Below, one piece after another: positions 48,877 through 50,918 of a stretch of DNA of 50,918 bases. The translations under genes were made by a program, and so were the position numbers. Positions within the stretch are counted from its first letter, which is position 1. Every line of letters begins with the position of its first letter. This DNA comes from Bacilli bacterium (GTDB lineage: Bacteria; Bacillota_I; Bacilli_A; RFN20; DUOF01). The DNA lies in NCBI GenBank assembly GCA_017517765.1, contig JAFWYE010000007.1, forward strand, positions 1-50,918, read 5' to 3'. The notes below the pieces were generated by a model that saw only the letters and a list, made by a program, of their open reading frames with translations, was not told the origin of the DNA and searched no databases.

Positions 48877-50037
48877 TATTAATATTTTTAAATAATTATA
48901 TAGTATATCCCAAAAAGTTAATTTGGTAATATCATCTTTGGGGTATAGATTGTATTCTGCCAGTGTTGTTCCATTAGATTGAATTAATAGTTTACCTATG
49001 ATAGTATCTTTACTTTTGGGAGCTGTATTATCAAATATATCTATATTTATTGTTAACTTATCTATATTTTCATTTCTTTTTAATATTACATTTATATCTT
49101 CTTTTGAAATTAAAGAAGTAATTTTTTCTTTTGAATTTGAAAAGATAACTTCTCTTATTACATCATTTTGCTTATAGAGTGTTACGCTTTTATAACTATT
49201 AAATCCATAGTTTAAGAGTGTTGTGATATCAGCATTTCTTGATTTACTTGTTGCTCCACCCATTACAATAGCTATAAATCTCATATTATTTCTACTGGCT
49301 GTTGCACTTAAATTGTATCCCGATTCACTTGTATAACCTGTTTTTAATCCATCCATACCTTCATAAGTGCTTAATAGTTTGTTAGTTGTCACTAACCAAA
49401 AAGGATTTTTTGTGTCTTCTCTTAAATATGTTTCATAAATAGATGTGTATTTTAATAGTATATCTTTATAATCAGTTAAAAGTTTTCTTGAAAGTAGGGA
49501 CATATCATATGCGGTGGTATAATGATTTTCATCATGAAAACCAGTGGTATTTACAAAATTTGTATTGTTCATGCCAAATAGTTTTGCCTTTTCATTCATT
49601 TTATCAATAAATATTTCTACACTTCCATATGTATGCTCTGCCAAAGCCACAACTGCATCATTTGCACTTGCTACAGATACAGCTGTAAAGAGATCTTCAA
49701 AAGACATTCTTTCGTTTTCTTTCAAAAATATTTGGCTACCACCCATACTGGATGCAAAAGAAGAAACTGTTACTATATCATCAAATGAGTGAGTTTTCAT
49801 TTCTATGCATTCTAGTAACAAGTACATAGACATCATTTTAGTCATACTTGCTGGATACATTCTTCTTTCTTCTTGTTTTGCATATATGATTTGTCCAGAA
49901 GTGTATTCCATTAGTATAGCACTTGGGGAATTAATGTTAAAAGCCAATTCCTCTTTTTGGTTATCAGCTAAGACATTAATAGGACATAAGGTATATATTA
50001 ATATAAATATAAAAGAAAATATCAAAGTTTTTTTCAT
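48874..50037 (-). CDS. dacF: D-alanyl-D-alanine carboxypeptidase, DacF/PBP5 type
   Basis: A 387-residue family S11 enzyme that trims peptidoglycan pentapeptides outside the membrane. A signal peptide (1-24, likely cleaved after VLA) leads to the active-site SxxK at Ser64-Lys67, SAN at 124-126 and KTG at 232-234. A C-terminal PBP5-like beta domain and amphipathic end follow. In Bacillus, dacF heads the spoIIA operon, but here it is separate, so its sporulation role is not shown. AGGTGAT precedes the ATG. Confidence 0.92.
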   Translation of the reverse strand: MKKTLIFSFIFILIYTLCPINVLADNQKEELAFNINSPSAILMEYTSGQIIYAKQEERRMYPASMTKMMSMYLLLECIEMKTHSFDDIVTVSSFASSMGGSQIFLKENERMSFEDLFTAVSVASANDAVVALAEHTYGSVEIFIDKMNEKAKLFGMNNTNFVNTTGFHDENHYTTAYDMSLLSRKLLTDYKDILLKYTSIYETYLREDTKNPFWLVTTNKLLSTYEGMDGLKTGYTSESGYNLSATASRNNMRFIAIVMGGATSKSRNADITTLLNYGFNSYKSVTLYKQNDVIREVIFSNSKEKITSLISKEDINVILKRNENIDKLTINIDIFDNTAPKSKDTIIGKLLIQSNGTTLAEYNLYPKDDITKLTFWDILYNYLKILI

Positions 50038-50064
50038 TTAATCACCTAAGACAAGATATGCATG

Positions 50065-50073
50065 TGCTATAAT
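50065..50073 (+). promoter_or_regulatory. extended -10 promoter of rdgB
   Basis: TGCTATAAT: TGn followed by TATAAT at 50068-50073. No good -35 is visible at 17 bases. It lies in the dacF-rdgB divergent space. Confidence 0.5.
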
Positions 50074-50098
50074 TTTCATGTCAAAAAGGAGAGTTATT

Positions 50099-50683
50099 AT
50101 GAATAAAATAGTTTTAGCTAGTAACAATAAACACAAAATAAAAGAATTTAATGAAATATATAAGGACACTATTATATTGTCTTTAGAAGATATCGGATTT
50201 AATGAGGACATAGAAGAAAATGGAACAACCTTTTTGGAAAATGCGTTAATTAAAGCAAAGACAATTAGTTCGTATTTAAAAGAGAAAGGAATAGAATGCC
50301 CTGTAATGGCAGAGGATAGTGGCCTTGAAGTTGATAGTTTAAATGGTGAGCCAGGAATATATAGCGCTAGATATGCCTCAGATCACGACGTTAAAAAGAA
50401 TAGAGATTATTTGATATCTAAATTATCTGGTAAGGAAAATAAAAATGCTAACTTTATTTGCTGCTTAGTAAAATATATGCCTGATGATACATATATTTAT
50501 GCATATGGCAAGACATATGGTCATATAATAGAAGAAGAACTTGGAGATACAAGTTTTGGATATGATTGTATTTTTTATTCTCATGACTTAAATAAAACAT
50601 TTGGAGAGGCTACAAGTGAGGAAAAAAACTCTGTTTCCCATAGGAAAAGAGCTATTCTGGAATTGCAAAAAAAAGAGCAATAA
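50099..50683 (+). CDS. rdgB: XTP/dITP diphosphatase (RdgB/HAM1 family)
   Basis: A 194-residue house-cleaning pyrophosphatase that removes deaminated purine nucleotides. ASNNKHKIKEF at the N-terminus, AEDSGLEVDSLNGEPGIYSARYA and FGYDCIF (usually FGYDPIF, so Pro is Cys here) followed by SHRKRA are the family motifs. The start is the ATG at 50099 with AAAGGAGAG before it; the ATG at 50078 is upstream of that site and is rejected. Its stop codon is at 50681-50683, inside the A-tract array that feeds the rRNA promoter. Confidence 0.94.
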   Translation: MNKIVLASNNKHKIKEFNEIYKDTIILSLEDIGFNEDIEENGTTFLENALIKAKTISSYLKEKGIECPVMAEDSGLEVDSLNGEPGIYSARYASDHDVKKNRDYLISKLSGKENKNANFICCLVKYMPDDTYIYAYGKTYGHIIEEELGDTSFGYDCIFYSHDLNKTFGEATSEEKNSVSHRKRAILELQKKEQ

Positions 50684-50719
50684 AAAAAATGCAAAAAAAA
50701 GTAAAAAAAGTGAAAAAAA
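50667..50719 (+). promoter_or_regulatory. phased A-tracts upstream of the rRNA promoter
   Basis: Runs of 7-8 A lie at 50667-50674, 50682-50689, 50693-50700, 50703-50709 and 50713-50719. The last four are centred about 10-11 bases apart, the helical repeat, so the DNA should be bent. They end four bases before the -35 box and act in the position of an UP element. Confidence 0.7.
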
Positions 50720-50723
50720 GTTA

Positions 50724-50752
50724 TTGACAGCCAAAATAGTGTGTGTTAGTAT
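50724..50752 (+). promoter_or_regulatory. rRNA operon promoter
   Basis: TTGACA (50724-50729), a 17-base spacer and TAGTAT (50747-50752). It lies about 137 bases before the 16S 5' end and is the only strong consensus seen; other rrn promoters could lie within rdgB. Confidence 0.8.
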
Positions 50753-50759
50753 ATTGGGG

Positions 50760-50888
50760 CGTTGGGCGATAGAACAGCGCAAGATACGATTTTTGAAAAC
50801 TAAATAGAAACGAAACAAAAACGTCAGAACAATAAGTTTAAATACTGAGAAAACAATAATAGCTAAGAGATAGCTATGGACAAACAAA
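50760..50888 (+). promoter_or_regulatory. 16S rRNA leader with boxA-like element
   Basis: The transcribed leader holds TTTTTGAAAACTAAATA (50790-50806), which resembles the antitermination and processing element of Firmicute rRNA leaders. A 7-bp hairpin, ATAGCTA (50859-50865) and TAGCTAT (50871-50877), lies close to the mature 5' end. No gene is present here. Confidence 0.6.
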
Positions 50889-50918
50889 ACATAAGAGAGT
50901 TTGATCCTGGCTCAGGAT
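50889..50918 (+). rRNA. 16S rRNA, 5' end only
   Basis: AGAGTTTGATCCTGGCTCAG at 50896-50915 is the universal 16S start. By alignment with E. coli position 8, the mature 5' end is near 50889. The gene runs out of the window. Confidence 0.97.

Noticed and set aside
50601..50807. Lys-rich open frame of 68 codons across the rdgB end and rRNA promoter
   Set aside because: It is made of the A-tracts and runs through the rRNA promoter and leader; there is no ribosome-binding site.
50588..50887. Minus-strand open frame of 99 codons, Phe/Leu-rich
   Set aside because: It is the complement of A-tracts and rRNA leader, not a gene.
1..50918. CRISPR array, insertion sequence, prophage or integration site
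   Set aside because: No regularly spaced direct repeats, transposase, integrase or phage structural genes were found; the long inverted repeat is explained by the T-boxes.

Overview
The window is AT-rich DNA (roughly 30% G+C by eye) from a low-GC Firmicute of the Bacilli type. Supporting signs are the rimP-nusA-ylxR-ylxQ-infB-rbfA order, two T-box riboswitches, a spoIIAA-spoIIAB-sigF operon, dacF and alanine racemase homologues (so a cell wall), UGA used as a stop, and a frequent AGGTGAT-type Shine-Dalgarno. The spoIIA operon argues against a wall-less Mollicute. An uncultured gut Bacilli/Erysipelotrichia-like lineage fits, but I cannot place it further. There is no phage, insertion sequence or CRISPR array.

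Layout. 1-1041: the C-terminal tail of an unknown protein, then a convergent membrane protein. 1145-5638: promoter, Ile T-box, ileS-lspA-rluD. 5677-9942: an M29 aminopeptidase and a 971-residue unknown protein. 9963-14744: the NusA/IF2 operon. 14768-18872: two unknown genes with consensus promoters, a PepV-type dipeptidase and a divergent alanine racemase. 18938-20508: a membrane-anchored small protein plus an SPFH/zinc-ribbon protein (YdjI-like). 20507-27147, minus strand: ABC exporter, YwaF-like membrane protein, LysR regulator, an RlmN/Cfr-like radical SAM protein and a HExxH protein. 27242-28621: tRNA-Thr and pyrimidine-nucleoside phosphorylase. 28727-31958: RsmF, TmcAL and a possible lipoprotein. 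31951-37117, minus strand: Phe T-box, pheS-pheT, a tail-anchored coiled-coil protein and a cytoplasmic trypsin-like protease. 37274-38457: a sirtuin and a small unknown. 38459-39951, minus strand: spoIIA operon. 40067-45459: unknown, SelO-like pseudokinase, Ser-rich protein, methyltransferase-like protein, PnuC and NadR. 45547-48852: a very large AAA/AAA/AAA-M41 protein. 48874-50888: dacF-like, rdgB, then the rRNA promoter and leader; the first 30 bases of 16S rRNA close the window.

The items most worth a second look are: (1) an 1101-residue protein joining one degenerate and two intact CbxX/SpoVK-type AAA+ modules to an FtsH-like M41 zinc peptidase; (2) a perfect 108-nt inverted repeat shared by the Ile and Phe T-boxes about 35 kb apart, with different specifier codons; (3) a divergent SelO-like AMPylator next to a coupled methyltransferase-PnuC-NadR set; (4) an RlmN/Cfr-like radical SAM enzyme keeping both methyl-transfer cysteines; (5) a pattern in which terminators swallow stop codons and convergent genes share one hairpin; and (6) phased A-tracts upstream of the rRNA promoter, starting right at the rdgB stop codon.

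Many gene starts here were chosen by ribosome-binding site. In several genes the first in-frame GTG or TTG lies inside the Shine-Dalgarno itself, so the start is placed at the following ATG.
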